Source: Bacteroidota bacterium (GTDB taxonomy: Bacteria; Bacteroidota; Bacteroidia; Bacteroidales; Lentimicrobiaceae). From it: 23,936 bases of DNA. Below, one piece after another: positions 1 through 7,495 of this stretch. The translations under genes and the position numbers were made by a program. Position 1 is the first letter of the stretch, and each line of letters starts with the position of its first letter. The stretch covers positions 1 through 23,936 of the forward strand of contig JAEYSM010000042.1 of assembly GCA_023434665.1 (NCBI GenBank). Direction: 5' to 3'. Under the pieces are notes generated by a model. The model had not been told where the DNA came from. It did no database searches and saw nothing but the letters and a program-made list of their open reading frames with translations.

Positions 1-947
1 GTTTTGAATCCAAAAGGATCAGGGTCTTTTGCCATTACGTCAAGCACATTCTGATTGAAACACTCAGGGTGCACTCTGAAGATATCTGTCGCATCAATGG
101 CCAGGGGACTATCAAGATATATGCGGATTCTTGGTAGTTTTCCTTCATTATAGTAATTATTGAGTGTGTGAACAAGTTCCTGAGCTCTACCAATAGCAAA
201 AGAAGGTATGATCAGTTTTCCTTGTTTCTCAACACATGTTTCTTGCACAACTCTCAACAGTTCATCTTCGGCAATTTGCAACTCCGGATGCAAACGGTCG
301 CCATAAGTCGATTCAGTTATCAGGTAATCGCATTGCGGGAACGGATCGGGAGGCCTCAGTATTCTGTTTTCTGGCCTGCCGATATCGCCGGTATAAGCAA
401 CACGAGTAAGCTTGCCATTTTCGAGTATGTCGAGACTAGCCACTGCACTTCCGAGCATATGGCCTGTATTGGTAAACTTAACTTTTATGTTTGAGTCGAT
501 ATGAAACTTTCGATTATATGGAACGCTAATGAAGAGTTCCATGCACCTTTCGGCATCATCTCTACTATATAATGGTTCTACAGGTGGAAGACTCTGACGT
601 GCTCTCTTACGATTAAATCTTTCAGTATCCACTTCCTGTATAAACCCACTATCGGGAAGCATAATGGTACACAGATCTCTTGTTGCGTGAGTGCATATTA
701 CTGAGCCCCTGAAACCGAGCTTGTACACGTAGGGTATCACCCCTGAGTGGTCGATGTGTGCATGGGTTAGAATAATGTGGTCAATTTCTTCAGGTTCAAA
801 TCCTAAAGCAAGGTTCATTCCTTGTGTTTCAAGGCCTTTTCCCTGAAACATACCACAATCTAAAAGTATTTTTTTCCCTCCTGCAGTGGTTATCAGATGT
901 TTACTTCCGGTAACTTCTCTGGCTGCACCTAAAAATTTTATCTTCAT
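1..947 (-). CDS. Beta-CASP metallo-beta-lactamase RNA hydrolase (partial, 3' end cut off)
   Basis: Only the first 315 codons are present; the gene runs off the left edge without a stop. The start ATG at 945-947 opens MKIKFLGAAREVTGSKHL, the usual N-terminus of the YSH1/CPSF-73-like MBL-fold family. The zinc motif HAHIDHSG is at residues 62-69. Later come GHMLGSA and TGDIG (further metallo-lactamase motifs) and PSFAIGRAQELV, the start of the beta-CASP RNA-specificity domain. The family is about 450-470 residues long, so roughly a third is missing. Members act as cytoplasmic RNA endo- or exonucleases; the particular substrate cannot be told from sequence. It is the only gene before the kbl terminator, and a TAACTTTG box lies about 110 bases upstream of the ATG. 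Confidence 0.9.
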   Translation of the reverse strand, partial: MKIKFLGAAREVTGSKHLITTAGGKKILLDCGMFQGKGLETQGMNLALGFEPEEIDHIILTHAHIDHSGVIPYVYKLGFRGSVICTHATRDLCTIMLPDSGFIQEVDTERFNRKRARQSLPPVEPLYSRDDAERCMELFISVPYNRKFHIDSNIKVKFTNTGHMLGSAVASLDILENGKLTRVAYTGDIGRPENRILRPPDPFPQCDYLITESTYGDRLHPELQIAEDELLRVVQETCVEKQGKLIIPSFAIGRAQELVHTLNNYYNEGKLPRIRIYLDSPLAIDATDIFRVHPECFNQNVLDVMAKDPDPFGFK

Positions 948-1058
948 GATGATAGTGATGTAAGTATTTCAAAACTTTTTCAAGCTAAGCCTGATATATT
1001 ATAACGCAAATTTGACAGTGTTGCTTGATGATATCAGTTATACATTCTAATTAACTAT

Positions 1059-1066
1059 CAAAGTTA
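1059..1066 (-). promoter_or_regulatory. Candidate -7 box for the MBL-fold gene
   Basis: Read on the minus strand this is TAACTTTG, matching the Bacteroidota TAnnTTTG -7 element. It lies inside a small inverted repeat, TTAAC (1051-1055) with GTTAA (1063-1067). No clear -33 TTTG was found. The leader would be about 110 bases long. The assignment rests on motif match only. Confidence 0.3.
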
Positions 1067-1093
1067 ACAAGATTATGGAGATAAGTGGAATAT

Positions 1094-1128
1094 AAAAAGC
1101 AAGCCCGGTTGAAAATCCAACCGGGCTT
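1094..1128 (-). terminator. Intrinsic terminator of kbl
   Basis: An 11-bp perfect stem pairs AAGCCCGGTTG (1101-1111) with CAACCGGGCTT (1118-1128) around a 6-base loop. Read on the minus strand it is followed two bases later by five Ts (1094-1098). It sits about 75 bases after the kbl stop codon. The plus-strand side also has four Ts, so it may act in both directions. Confidence 0.85.
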
Positions 1129-1201
1129 TTAATCTTATCGAAGTATTAATGGTCGTTATATAACAATGTCAGTTCAGACATTTATAATAACCGTAAACTT
1201 A

Positions 1202-2428
1202 TTAGTTGCAGTTGCATCCGCATCCACAAGCACTAACAGGTTTAAGAACTCCCAGTTCTTTTCCTATTTTGGTAAAGGCTGCGATACATTTATCCAGATG
1301 CTCACGGGTATGAGCTGCTGAAACCTGAACACGGATACGTGCTTGTCCTTTTGGCACAACAGGATAATAGAATCCGGTAACATAAATACCTTCATCAAGT
1401 AATTTAGCTGCCATATCCTGTGATAATTTTGCATCATAAAGCATAACGGCTACAATAGCGCTTTGTGTAGGTTTGCAATCAAATCCTGCTTCCATCATTT
1501 TTGCACTAAAGTAGGCGGTATTTTCATGTAGTCTGTCCTGTAACTCATTGGTCTCACTCATCATATCAAACATCTTGATACCGGCTGCAGCAACCAATGG
1601 AGGAATAGAATTGGAGAATAAATAAGGACGGGATCTTTGACGGAGCATAGTAATAATTTCTTTTTTACCGGTTGTAAAACCACCGATAGCACCACCAAAT
1701 GCTTTTCCCAGAGTTCCGGTAATGATTTCAACTTTTCCGCGAAGATTAAATAATTCAGTAACACCTCTTCCGGTTTGTCCAACAACGCCAGCCGAATGGC
1801 ATTCATCAACCATGATCATTGCATCATACTTTTGAGCAAGAGTGTGAATCTGGTCCATCTTTGCAACATTACCGTCCATTGAGAATACACCGTCGGTAAC
1901 TATTAAGCGGAAGCGTTGAGCCTGAGCTGCTTTAAGTTGTTCTTCAAGATCAGCCATGTCAGAATTGTTGTATCTGTAACGAACGGCTTTACATAAACGA
2001 ACACCATCAATAATTGAAGCGTGGTTGAGGGAATCAGAGATGATAGCATCTTCTTCACCTAATAATGGTTCGAATACACCACCATTTGCATCAAAGCATG
2101 CAGCATAAAGAATAGTGTCTTCTGTTCCAAAAAATTCAGCGATTTTAGCTTCAAGTTCTTTGTGAAGGTCCTGAGTACCACAGATAAATCTAACAGATGA
2201 AAGGCCATATCCATGTGAATCCAGCGCATCCTTAGCAGCCTGGATAAGCTTTGGATTGTTTGAAAGACCAAGGTAGTTATTAGCACAGAAGTTTAATACT
2301 TCGGCACCAGTGTTAACTTTAATCTCTGCTCCCTGGGGAGAAACGATAACCCGCTCGTTTTTGAATAGTCCGGCTTCTTTGATGCTTTCTAATTCTTTCT
2401 GCAGGTGAGTTTGAACGCGATCGTACAT
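1202..2428 (-). CDS. kbl: Glycine C-acetyltransferase (2-amino-3-ketobutyrate CoA ligase)
   Basis: This is a PLP enzyme of the alpha-oxoamine synthase family that converts 2-amino-3-oxobutanoate and CoA to glycine and acetyl-CoA, the second step of threonine breakdown. The start MYDRVQTHLQKELE (ATG at 2428) fits the family; the frame stays open to 2491, but those extra 21 residues are low-complexity and unlike Kbl. The PLP-binding lysine is K242 in GTLGKAFGGAIGG, and DGVFSMDGN and VDECHSAG are also present. The product is 408 residues against about 398 in E. coli. The excess is largely a C-terminal tail that ends CGCGCNCN, with four cysteines in seven residues, which I do not recognise from the family. 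tdh, coding for the preceding step, is divergent. A TATCTTTG box lies about 50 bases upstream. Confidence 0.95.
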   Translation of the reverse strand: MYDRVQTHLQKELESIKEAGLFKNERVIVSPQGAEIKVNTGAEVLNFCANNYLGLSNNPKLIQAAKDALDSHGYGLSSVRFICGTQDLHKELEAKIAEFFGTEDTILYAACFDANGGVFEPLLGEEDAIISDSLNHASIIDGVRLCKAVRYRYNNSDMADLEEQLKAAQAQRFRLIVTDGVFSMDGNVAKMDQIHTLAQKYDAMIMVDECHSAGVVGQTGRGVTELFNLRGKVEIITGTLGKAFGGAIGGFTTGKKEIITMLRQRSRPYLFSNSIPPLVAAAGIKMFDMMSETNELQDRLHENTAYFSAKMMEAGFDCKPTQSAIVAVMLYDAKLSQDMAAKLLDEGIYVTGFYYPVVPKGQARIRVQVSAAHTREHLDKCIAAFTKIGKELGVLKPVSACGCGCNCN

Positions 2429-2479
2429 AATTATTTTGTTTTTTTTATGTTTTGTGTTGCTTTTGTTAGTAACAACGCA

Positions 2480-2487
2480 CAAAGATA
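2480..2487 (-). promoter_or_regulatory. Candidate kbl -7 promoter box
   Basis: On the minus strand this reads TATCTTTG, an exact TAnnTTTG match, placed about 50 bases upstream of the chosen kbl ATG. It falls inside the open frame that extends upstream of that ATG, which also argues that the longer start is not used. No -33 element is obvious. Confidence 0.4.
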
Positions 2488-2623
2488 TCACTTTTGATTC
2501 TTTTCATAGTGCTTTTAAGCAATAATTTCTCACTAATTATGTATGCTGATTTACAATCTGTTATACTGCCAATCAGCTATATTTGAAAACATAAAAATAT
2601 TTAGGCGATTGTTTAAATTATTG

Positions 2624-2631
2624 TAAATTTG
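2624..2631 (+). promoter_or_regulatory. Candidate tdh -7 promoter box
   Basis: TAAATTTG matches the Bacteroidota -7 consensus TAnnTTTG. A start near 2638 would give a leader of about 45 bases. A TTG at 2609-2611 is closer than the usual -33 spacing, so the upstream half of the promoter is unclear. Confidence 0.4.
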
Positions 2632-2642
2632 CGGCCACTTGC

Positions 2643-2658
2643 TGTTAAACGATTAACA
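2643..2658. promoter_or_regulatory. Inverted repeat in the tdh leader, possible operator
   Basis: TGTTAA (2643-2648) and TTAACA (2653-2658) form a 6-4-6 inverted repeat just downstream of the candidate tdh -7 box and 23 bases before its ATG. The position suits a repressor site or a small leader hairpin. No regulator could be named. Confidence 0.3.
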
Positions 2659-2681
2659 AATAGATAAAACCTATAACCTGC

Positions 2682-3644
2682 ATGAAAAACATTTTAGTTA
2701 TTGGTTCCGTTGGCCAAATTGGATCGGAACTTACTTTAGAGCTTCGTAAAAGATATGGCAATGCAAATGTTGTTGCCGGATATCGCTCAACAAAACCAAC
2801 CGGGGAACTGCTAGAATCTGGTCCTTCAGAAGTAGTTGATGCTACTAACATGGAGCAAATTACCGAAACAATCAGGAAGTATAAAATCGATACCATTTAT
2901 AACCTGGCTGCTATACTTTCGGCTGTTGGTGAAAGTAAGCCTCTTGCTGCCTGGAATGTTGGTATAGGTGGTTTAATGAATTGTCTCGAAGCTGCACGTG
3001 AATTTAATTGTGCTCTCTTTACCCCAAGTTCAATTGGTGCATTTGGAGGAGGAACTCCATTGGATAACACTCCGCAAGACACTATTCAGAGACCCCAGAC
3101 TATGTATGGCGTTACCAAAGTAACCGGCGAATTACTAAGTGACTATTACTACAAAAGATTTGGAGTTGACACCCGTTCAGTACGTTACCCGGGTATCATC
3201 TCAAATGTGACTTTACCAGGAGGTGGTACAACAGATTATGCAGTTGAAATTTATTACGAGGCAATTAAACATGGTAAATTCACATGCCCATTAGGTGCAG
3301 GCACTTTCCTCGATATGATGTATATGCCTGATGCAATAAATGCTGCCATTGATCTGATGGAAGCTGATCCTTCAAAACTCGTACATCGCAATTCTTTTAA
3401 CGTTACTGCCATGAGTTTTGATCCGGAAATTATTGCTGCGGAAATTAAAAAGCATTTGCCTGCCTTTGAAATGAAGTATGAGGTTGAACCTGTTAAACAA
3501 GCTATCGCCAATTCATGGCCTAACAGCATGGATGATAGTTGTGCCCGTAATGAATGGGGCTGGAATCCTGAATGGAATCTGTCACGAATGACCGAAGACA
3601 TGCTGAAAGTTATTGGCGAAAAATACGCTAAAGGACTTATTTAA
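2682..3644 (+). CDS. tdh: L-threonine 3-dehydrogenase, short-chain (GalE-like) type
   Basis: This NAD-dependent cytoplasmic enzyme oxidises L-threonine to 2-amino-3-oxobutanoate, which Kbl then cleaves. It is 320 residues, typical for the extended-SDR threonine dehydrogenases of Bacteroidota rather than the zinc-dependent E. coli type. Visible motifs are the Rossmann glycine pattern in VIGSVGQIGSEL near the N-terminus, the catalytic YxxxK as Y142/K146 in YGVTKVTGE, and the serine pair S116/S117 in TPSSIGAFG. The C-terminal half has PDAINAAIDLM and ends with the WNPEW region typical of the family. The ATG at 2682 is the only sensible start. The divergent position next to kbl supports the pathway assignment. 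A strong terminator follows. Confidence 0.93.
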   Translation: MKNILVIGSVGQIGSELTLELRKRYGNANVVAGYRSTKPTGELLESGPSEVVDATNMEQITETIRKYKIDTIYNLAAILSAVGESKPLAAWNVGIGGLMNCLEAAREFNCALFTPSSIGAFGGGTPLDNTPQDTIQRPQTMYGVTKVTGELLSDYYYKRFGVDTRSVRYPGIISNVTLPGGGTTDYAVEIYYEAIKHGKFTCPLGAGTFLDMMYMPDAINAAIDLMEADPSKLVHRNSFNVTAMSFDPEIIAAEIKKHLPAFEMKYEVEPVKQAIANSWPNSMDDSCARNEWGWNPEWNLSRMTEDMLKVIGEKYAKGLI

Positions 3645-3671
3645 GGATCCATTGAATTTTACTTATCTTCT

Positions 3672-3708
3672 AAAATACCTCCACTTTTATGGTGGGGGTA
3701 TTTTTTTT
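3672..3708 (+). terminator. Intrinsic terminator of tdh
   Basis: A 13-bp stem (3672-3684 with 3692-3704, one G-U pair at 3680/3696) closes a 7-base loop and runs into a stretch of eight Ts (3701-3708). It starts 28 bases after the tdh stop. Confidence 0.9.
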
Positions 3709-3730
3709 CAATTTTTCTTCAATTTTTCTT
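3709..3730. repeat. Two tandem copies of an 11-base unit
   Basis: CAATTTTTCTT occurs twice head to tail directly after the tdh terminator and in front of the SPFH gene. It may be simple slippage in AT-rich DNA or an upstream promoter element. Confidence 0.5.
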
Positions 3731-3781
3731 GACAAGGTATTATAATATTTTATATTATTGTGCTATCAAAATGATATCACA

Positions 3782-4660
3782 ATGAAAGCAAATGAACAAG
3801 AAAAAATGATAACCCCATCGTCGGGTTATGTTATGTCAGCAGTAATATTGGTATTATTGGCTTTATCAATCTACAACTTTACTAACTACAGTCACCTGAA
3901 CTGGCTAATGATTGCTTCAGGGTTTATAATGTTAATAACCATTGTTTTAATGGTTGGCTTAATGGTAATCAATCCAAACGAGTCGAGTGTACTTGTTTTG
4001 TTTGGTGATTATAAGGGCACCGTTAAGAAAAACGGATTCTTTTGGGTAAACCCGTTTTATAAACGCCGTAAAATCTCGTTAAGGGCCCGCAATCTCAACA
4101 GTGATCCGATTAAGGTGAACGATAAGATTGGTAATCCCATCATGATTGGCATTGTGCTGGTTTGGAAGGTGGATGACACTTTTAAAGCAGCTTTTGAAGT
4201 AGATGATTATGTTCACTATGTTGAAATCCAAAGTGAGGCAGCCATCAGAAAACTTGCAGGTCATTATTCATACGACAATTTTGATGATGAACAAGCTGAG
4301 ATTACACTAAGAGCTGGTGGTGAAGAAGTAAATCATATGCTGGAGCATGAACTCGTAGAGCGACTTGAAAGAGCAGGTATTGATGTCTTGGAAGCACGCA
4401 TAAGTTACCTTGCATACTCAGCCGAAATTGCAGGTGCTATGCTTCGCAGACAACAGGCTGCTGCTATAATTGCTGCAAGAATAAAGATTGTGGAAGGTGC
4501 TGTAAGTATGGTTGAAATGGCACTTGATCAACTTTCGAGTAAAAAACTTGTTGACCTTGATGAGGACAAAAAAGCCGCAATGGTAAGCAACCTTATGGTA
4601 GTTCTTTGTTCAGATAAAGATGCAGCACCGGTTATAAACGCAGGCACTTTACATCAGTAA
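3782..4660 (+). CDS. SPFH/band-7 (stomatin-prohibitin) domain membrane protein
   Basis: The protein has 292 residues from the ATG at 3782; the frame opens earlier at 3758, but MKANEQEK is the more natural start. Two hydrophobic segments (about residues 16-33 and 39-64) anchor it in the membrane. An SPFH domain follows, beginning NPNESSVLVLFGDYKGT and including VWKVDDTFKAAFEVDDY and an alanine-rich helical stretch with RRQQAAAIIAARIKIVEGA. SPFH proteins oligomerise on membranes and often scaffold proteases or microdomains; the role of this subfamily is not established. The next gene, 25 bases on, codes for an Arc-like protein and is probably co-transcribed. No canonical promoter was recognised. 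Confidence 0.85.
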   Translation: MKANEQEKMITPSSGYVMSAVILVLLALSIYNFTNYSHLNWLMIASGFIMLITIVLMVGLMVINPNESSVLVLFGDYKGTVKKNGFFWVNPFYKRRKISLRARNLNSDPIKVNDKIGNPIMIGIVLVWKVDDTFKAAFEVDDYVHYVEIQSEAAIRKLAGHYSYDNFDDEQAEITLRAGGEEVNHMLEHELVERLERAGIDVLEARISYLAYSAEIAGAMLRRQQAAAIIAARIKIVEGAVSMVEMALDQLSSKKLVDLDEDKKAAMVSNLMVVLCSDKDAAPVINAGTLHQ

Positions 4661-4685
4661 AACAAACCCCGGCATCTAACATTTT

Positions 4686-4874
4686 ATGGGTCAAAAAAAA
4701 CCATTTGTACTTCGCCTTGACGAGCAAACTCTCGAAGCGGTTGAAAAGTGGGCTGCAGACGAATTTCGCAGTACCAACGGTCAACTTGAGTGGATAATTA
4801 GTAAGGCGTTAAAAGAAACCGGCCGTCTTAAACAATCACCTGATAATAAAGGCAAAGGCCAGGAAGAAAAATAA
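4686..4874 (+). CDS. Small Arc-like ribbon-helix-helix protein
   Basis: The product is 62 residues. The core KPFVLRLDEQTLEAVEKWAA followed by NGQLEWIISKALKETGR matches the Arc/MetJ-type fold: one beta strand, then two helices. Such proteins dimerise, and the strand of the dimer inserts into the DNA major groove. The C-terminal tail is charged and probably disordered. It lies directly behind the SPFH gene, a pairing I recall from other bacteria. It could be an autoregulator of the pair or an accessory protein. It is not an evident antitoxin, because no toxin gene is adjacent. The stop lies 11 bases from that of the convergent response regulator. Confidence 0.75.
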   Translation: MGQKKPFVLRLDEQTLEAVEKWAADEFRSTNGQLEWIISKALKETGRLKQSPDNKGKGQEEK

Positions 4875-4885
4875 CGAATTCACTC

Positions 4886-6244
4886 TTAGGATGTGCCGAC
4901 CTTATTGTCATTTATTAACCGGTAAATGGTAGTTTTACCTATATCAAGCTTCTTAGCCACCAGTCTGACCTTATTGTCGTACTTCTGCAGAAAGTGATTG
5001 ATAATACGCCTGTTGTATTCTTCAAGCGTTGTTTCTTCATAGAGGAAATCCTGTGTTATGCTTGATGTGCTGAAAGAAATATCAGTGTCTTCGATGGTGG
5101 CGGTATTAGTCATTACAGCTGCCAATTCCATGATCGCTTTTAATTCACGAACGTTACCAGGGAAAGGATATTTTTGAAGCTTCTGCACTGCCTTAGGAGA
5201 AATTGAGAGCTTTTTAAGCTTGTTCTTTGCGCAAAACTCGTCAACAAAAAACCGGGCAAGCAATGCAATATCATTGCCTCTCTCACGAAGTGGTGGTAAA
5301 TTAACTGGTAAACCTAAAAGTCTGTAATATAAATCCTCGCGGAATTTCCCCTGTTTTACCTGTTCCTGGAGATTTTTGTGCGTCGCTACAATTACTCTTA
5401 CATCGAGTTTGACTGTTTCATTGCCCCCCACCCTGATGACTTCTTCTTCCTGAAGTACACGCAAAAGTTTGGCCTGCATATTCAGGTCCATATCGCCAAT
5501 TTCATCCAGAAACAGGGTTCCCTTATTGGCCTCTTCAAATTTACCTATCCTGCGGTTGGCTGCCCCTGTAAATGCCCCCTTCTCATGCCCAAACATCTCA
5601 CTTTCAATAAGCTCTCTGGGTATTGCAGTGACATTTACTGCCACAAAAGGTTTCTTACTTCTTGCTGAAGCAAAATGTATTGATTTTGCAACCAATTCCT
5701 TTCCGGTTCCTGTTTCTCCGTAAATTGAAACAACGATATTGGTCTTGGCAGCCTTTTCAATCATTGTAAAAACTTTATTGATAGCAGGACTATTGCCCTT
5801 GATCAGATTGCCTGATTCATATTTCTTTCCAATCTCCTCCTCAAGTACTGCAATTTTCTGCTTTAGCTTAAGGTTTTCGCGGATATTTCGGGTAATATTC
5901 CATAAACGCTCCTTGGTATCCTGATCTTTCAGGATGTAATCGTATGCTCCTTTTTTAAGCAATTCAATTGCCGTAGCCAGATCCTGCTGTCCCGAAACTA
6001 TTACAACCGGAATATCAGGATTGAATTCTCTTACCTGCTTAAGAACTTCTAATCCTGTCATGTCAGGTAGATTGTAATCAAGAGAAACCAGACAAGGATT
6101 TTTGTACAGATTCTTGATCATTGTCTTCCCATCAGTGAATATTTCAACCTGATTATCCGGATTAAGGGACAAATGATATGAAATGATCTTGGCGAAGATC
6201 ACGTCATCTTCTACCAGGAATATCTTAAATGTATCTTCACTCAT
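4886..6244 (-). CDS. Sigma-54-dependent response regulator (NtrC/AtoC type)
   Basis: The protein is 452 residues with three domains. The receiver (about 1-120) has acidic residues E12/D13/D14, phospho-acceptor D56 in SLDYNLPDMTG, S84 and K106. The AAA+ domain (about 147-380) has Walker A GETGTGKE (176-183), the sigma-54 contact loop GAFTGA (223-228) and Walker B in TLFLDEIGD. The C-terminal Fis-type helix-turn-helix has RLVAKKLDIGKTTIYRLI. When phosphorylated it should drive open-complex formation at -24/-12 promoters. No histidine kinase gene adjoins it, so the partner is elsewhere, and no convincing sigma-54 promoter was found in the window. The target genes are therefore unknown. Confidence 0.93.
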   Translation of the reverse strand: MSEDTFKIFLVEDDVIFAKIISYHLSLNPDNQVEIFTDGKTMIKNLYKNPCLVSLDYNLPDMTGLEVLKQVREFNPDIPVVIVSGQQDLATAIELLKKGAYDYILKDQDTKERLWNITRNIRENLKLKQKIAVLEEEIGKKYESGNLIKGNSPAINKVFTMIEKAAKTNIVVSIYGETGTGKELVAKSIHFASARSKKPFVAVNVTAIPRELIESEMFGHEKGAFTGAANRRIGKFEEANKGTLFLDEIGDMDLNMQAKLLRVLQEEEVIRVGGNETVKLDVRVIVATHKNLQEQVKQGKFREDLYYRLLGLPVNLPPLRERGNDIALLARFFVDEFCAKNKLKKLSISPKAVQKLQKYPFPGNVRELKAIMELAAVMTNTATIEDTDISFSTSSITQDFLYEETTLEEYNRRIINHFLQKYDNKVRLVAKKLDIGKTTIYRLINDNKVGTS

Positions 6245-6289
6245 AGCAATAAAAACTTTGATACGAAAATAACATAAAATATGTGTCCT

Positions 6290-6311
6290 AAAACAGGAAA
6301 CCTTCTGTTTT
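6290..6311. repeat. Inverted repeat between dusB and the response regulator
   Basis: AAAACAG (6290-6296) and CTGTTTT (6305-6311) form a 7-8-7 inverted repeat, 46 bases upstream of the response-regulator ATG and 35 bases after the dusB stop. It could be a weak dusB terminator or an operator for the regulator. The stem has little GC and no clean U-run, so both readings are weak. Confidence 0.35.
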
Positions 6312-6345
6312 ATTAAATTAATGTCCTGAAATGGTAAAAGTCACT

Positions 6346-7320
6346 TTAACAGTACTGGTTCCCGATTTCATCAAGAATACTGAAAACATCCCCTGCATTC
6401 AGAGCAGTCATCAGTTTCATTCTATATGGTTTGAAATCCGGGAGAGCCTTAAAATAATGTGAATAGTGGCGCCTCATTTCAAGCAGAGCTGTAATCTCAC
6501 CTTTCCATGCTATAGAATCAGCAAGATGACGTCGGCATATTGCCAGCTTTTCATTTAAATCAGGTGGACTTGGTATAGTGCCTGTTAGGAGAAAGTCCCT
6601 GATATCTCTGAATAACCAGGGATTTCCGACAGCTGCCCTACCAATCATTATTCCGTCAACTCCATACTTATCACTTGCATTAATGGCAGTTTCCACGCTT
6701 GTTATATCACCATTACCTATAATAGGAATATGCATCCTGGGGTTGTTCTTTACTTCCCCTATCAAAGTCCAGTCAGCCTGTCCTGAATACATTTGTGCCC
6801 TGGTACGACCATGTATTGTCAGTGCCGCTATCCCCAGATCTTGAAGTCTTTCGGCAAGATCGACGATAATTTTAGAATTATCGTCCCAACCCAGCCTGGT
6901 TTTAACCGTAACCGGTTTATTGACAGATTTGACAATTGTACTTGTGATATCCAGCAGCAATGTTATATCTTGTAAAAGAGCGGCACCACCTCCCTTATTG
7001 ACAATTTTCCTTACAGGGCATCCAAAGTTGAGATCTATAAAATCAGGATTTGCTTCTTCGGCTAAATAAGCGGCATTTAACATCGAGTCGGTAGCAGAAC
7101 CAAAGAGCTGAATCCCCAAAGGTCTTTCAGCTTCATTAAATTCAAGTTTCCGGATACTTTTGCCAACATCCCTTATTAGGCCATCAGCAGCAATGAATTC
7201 CGTGATTACGGCCGATGCGCCCATCTCCCTGCATATCAGCCTGAATGGAGGATCAGTTATATCCTCCATAGGGGCTAGTATAACAGGCAATTTCCCTAAA
7301 TCTGTATTACCTATCTTCAT
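6346..7320 (-). CDS. dusB: tRNA-dihydrouridine synthase (DusB-like)
   Basis: This flavoenzyme reduces specific uridines in tRNA to dihydrouridine using NAD(P)H. The protein is 324 residues from the ATG at 7320, beginning MKIGNTDLGKLPVILAPMEDITD. The APM motif and the catalytic cysteine C101 in NFGCPVRKIVNKGGGAALL are diagnostic, as are KTRLGWDD, HGRTRAQMYSG and the phosphate-binding GNGDI and GIMIGRAAVGNPW. The frame continues upstream to 7356, but those residues precede the conserved start and cover a promoter-like box. It is separated from the sulfur operon by about 200 bases and transcribed away from it. Assignment to the DusB branch rather than another Dus is likely but not certain. Confidence 0.92.
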   Translation of the reverse strand: MKIGNTDLGKLPVILAPMEDITDPPFRLICREMGASAVITEFIAADGLIRDVGKSIRKLEFNEAERPLGIQLFGSATDSMLNAAYLAEEANPDFIDLNFGCPVRKIVNKGGGAALLQDITLLLDITSTIVKSVNKPVTVKTRLGWDDNSKIIVDLAERLQDLGIAALTIHGRTRAQMYSGQADWTLIGEVKNNPRMHIPIIGNGDITSVETAINASDKYGVDGIMIGRAAVGNPWLFRDIRDFLLTGTIPSPPDLNEKLAICRRHLADSIAWKGEITALLEMRRHYSHYFKALPDFKPYRMKLMTALNAGDVFSILDEIGNQYC

Positions 7321-7326
7321 TGCCCG

Positions 7327-7334
7327 CAAAAATA
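7327..7334 (-). promoter_or_regulatory. Candidate dusB -7 box almost abutting the start codon
   Basis: On the minus strand this reads TATTTTTG, an exact TAnnTTTG match ending only six bases before the dusB ATG. If used, transcription would begin at or next to the start codon, giving a leaderless or nearly leaderless mRNA. Confidence 0.3.
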
Positions 7335-7422
7335 CTAATAATGAAAATTTTACCACCTATTTAAATTCTCTCTAAATTTTTAACATATTGTTCTGTATGA
7401 CAACATCTTAAATCCAATATGC

Positions 7423-7430
7423 TAAATTTG
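7423..7430 (+). promoter_or_regulatory. Candidate -7 box for the sulfur operon
   Basis: TAAATTTG matches the Bacteroidota -7 consensus and lies 87 bases upstream of the first gene of the seven-gene operon. The predicted leader contains two inverted repeats, annotated separately. No matching -33 box was recognised. Confidence 0.4.
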
Positions 7431-7446
7431 TATGTTTTCTGCACAG

Positions 7447-7495
7447 AGATATATATATATCTTATTGTGTTTTGTAAATTAGTAGTGAAAATCAC
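7447..7495. promoter_or_regulatory. Two inverted repeats in the leader of the sulfur operon
   Basis: The first is a perfect 16-base palindrome, AGATATATATATATCT (7447-7462), flanked by CACA and TGTG. The second is GTGA-aaa-TCAC (7485-7495), whose half-sites resemble Crp/Fnr-family sites, though the spacer is shorter than a classical Crp site. Both lie downstream of the candidate -7 box, where a bound regulator would block transcription. No regulator gene adjoins the operon. Confidence 0.35.

Noticed and set aside
168..494. Plus-strand open frame of 108 codons near the left edge
   Set aside because: The minus strand encodes a continuous metallo-beta-lactamase/beta-CASP protein here, with HAHIDHSG and other motifs; the plus frame is its shadow.
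2429..2491. Longer N-terminus for kbl starting at 2491
   Set aside because: The extra 21 residues are Lys/Asn-rich and unlike the family, and the stretch contains the TATCTTTG promoter-like box. The ATG at 2428 starts the conserved region.
3729..3746. TTGACA and TATAAT near the SPFH gene, resembling a sigma-70 promoter
   Set aside because: The two hexamers are only about six bases apart instead of about 17, and Bacteroidota use a different consensus. The DNA is AT-rich enough for chance matches.
7321..7356. Longer N-terminus for dusB starting at 7356
   Set aside because: The conserved Dus sequence starts with MKIGNTDLG at 7320; the upstream residues are not family-like and cover a promoter-like box.
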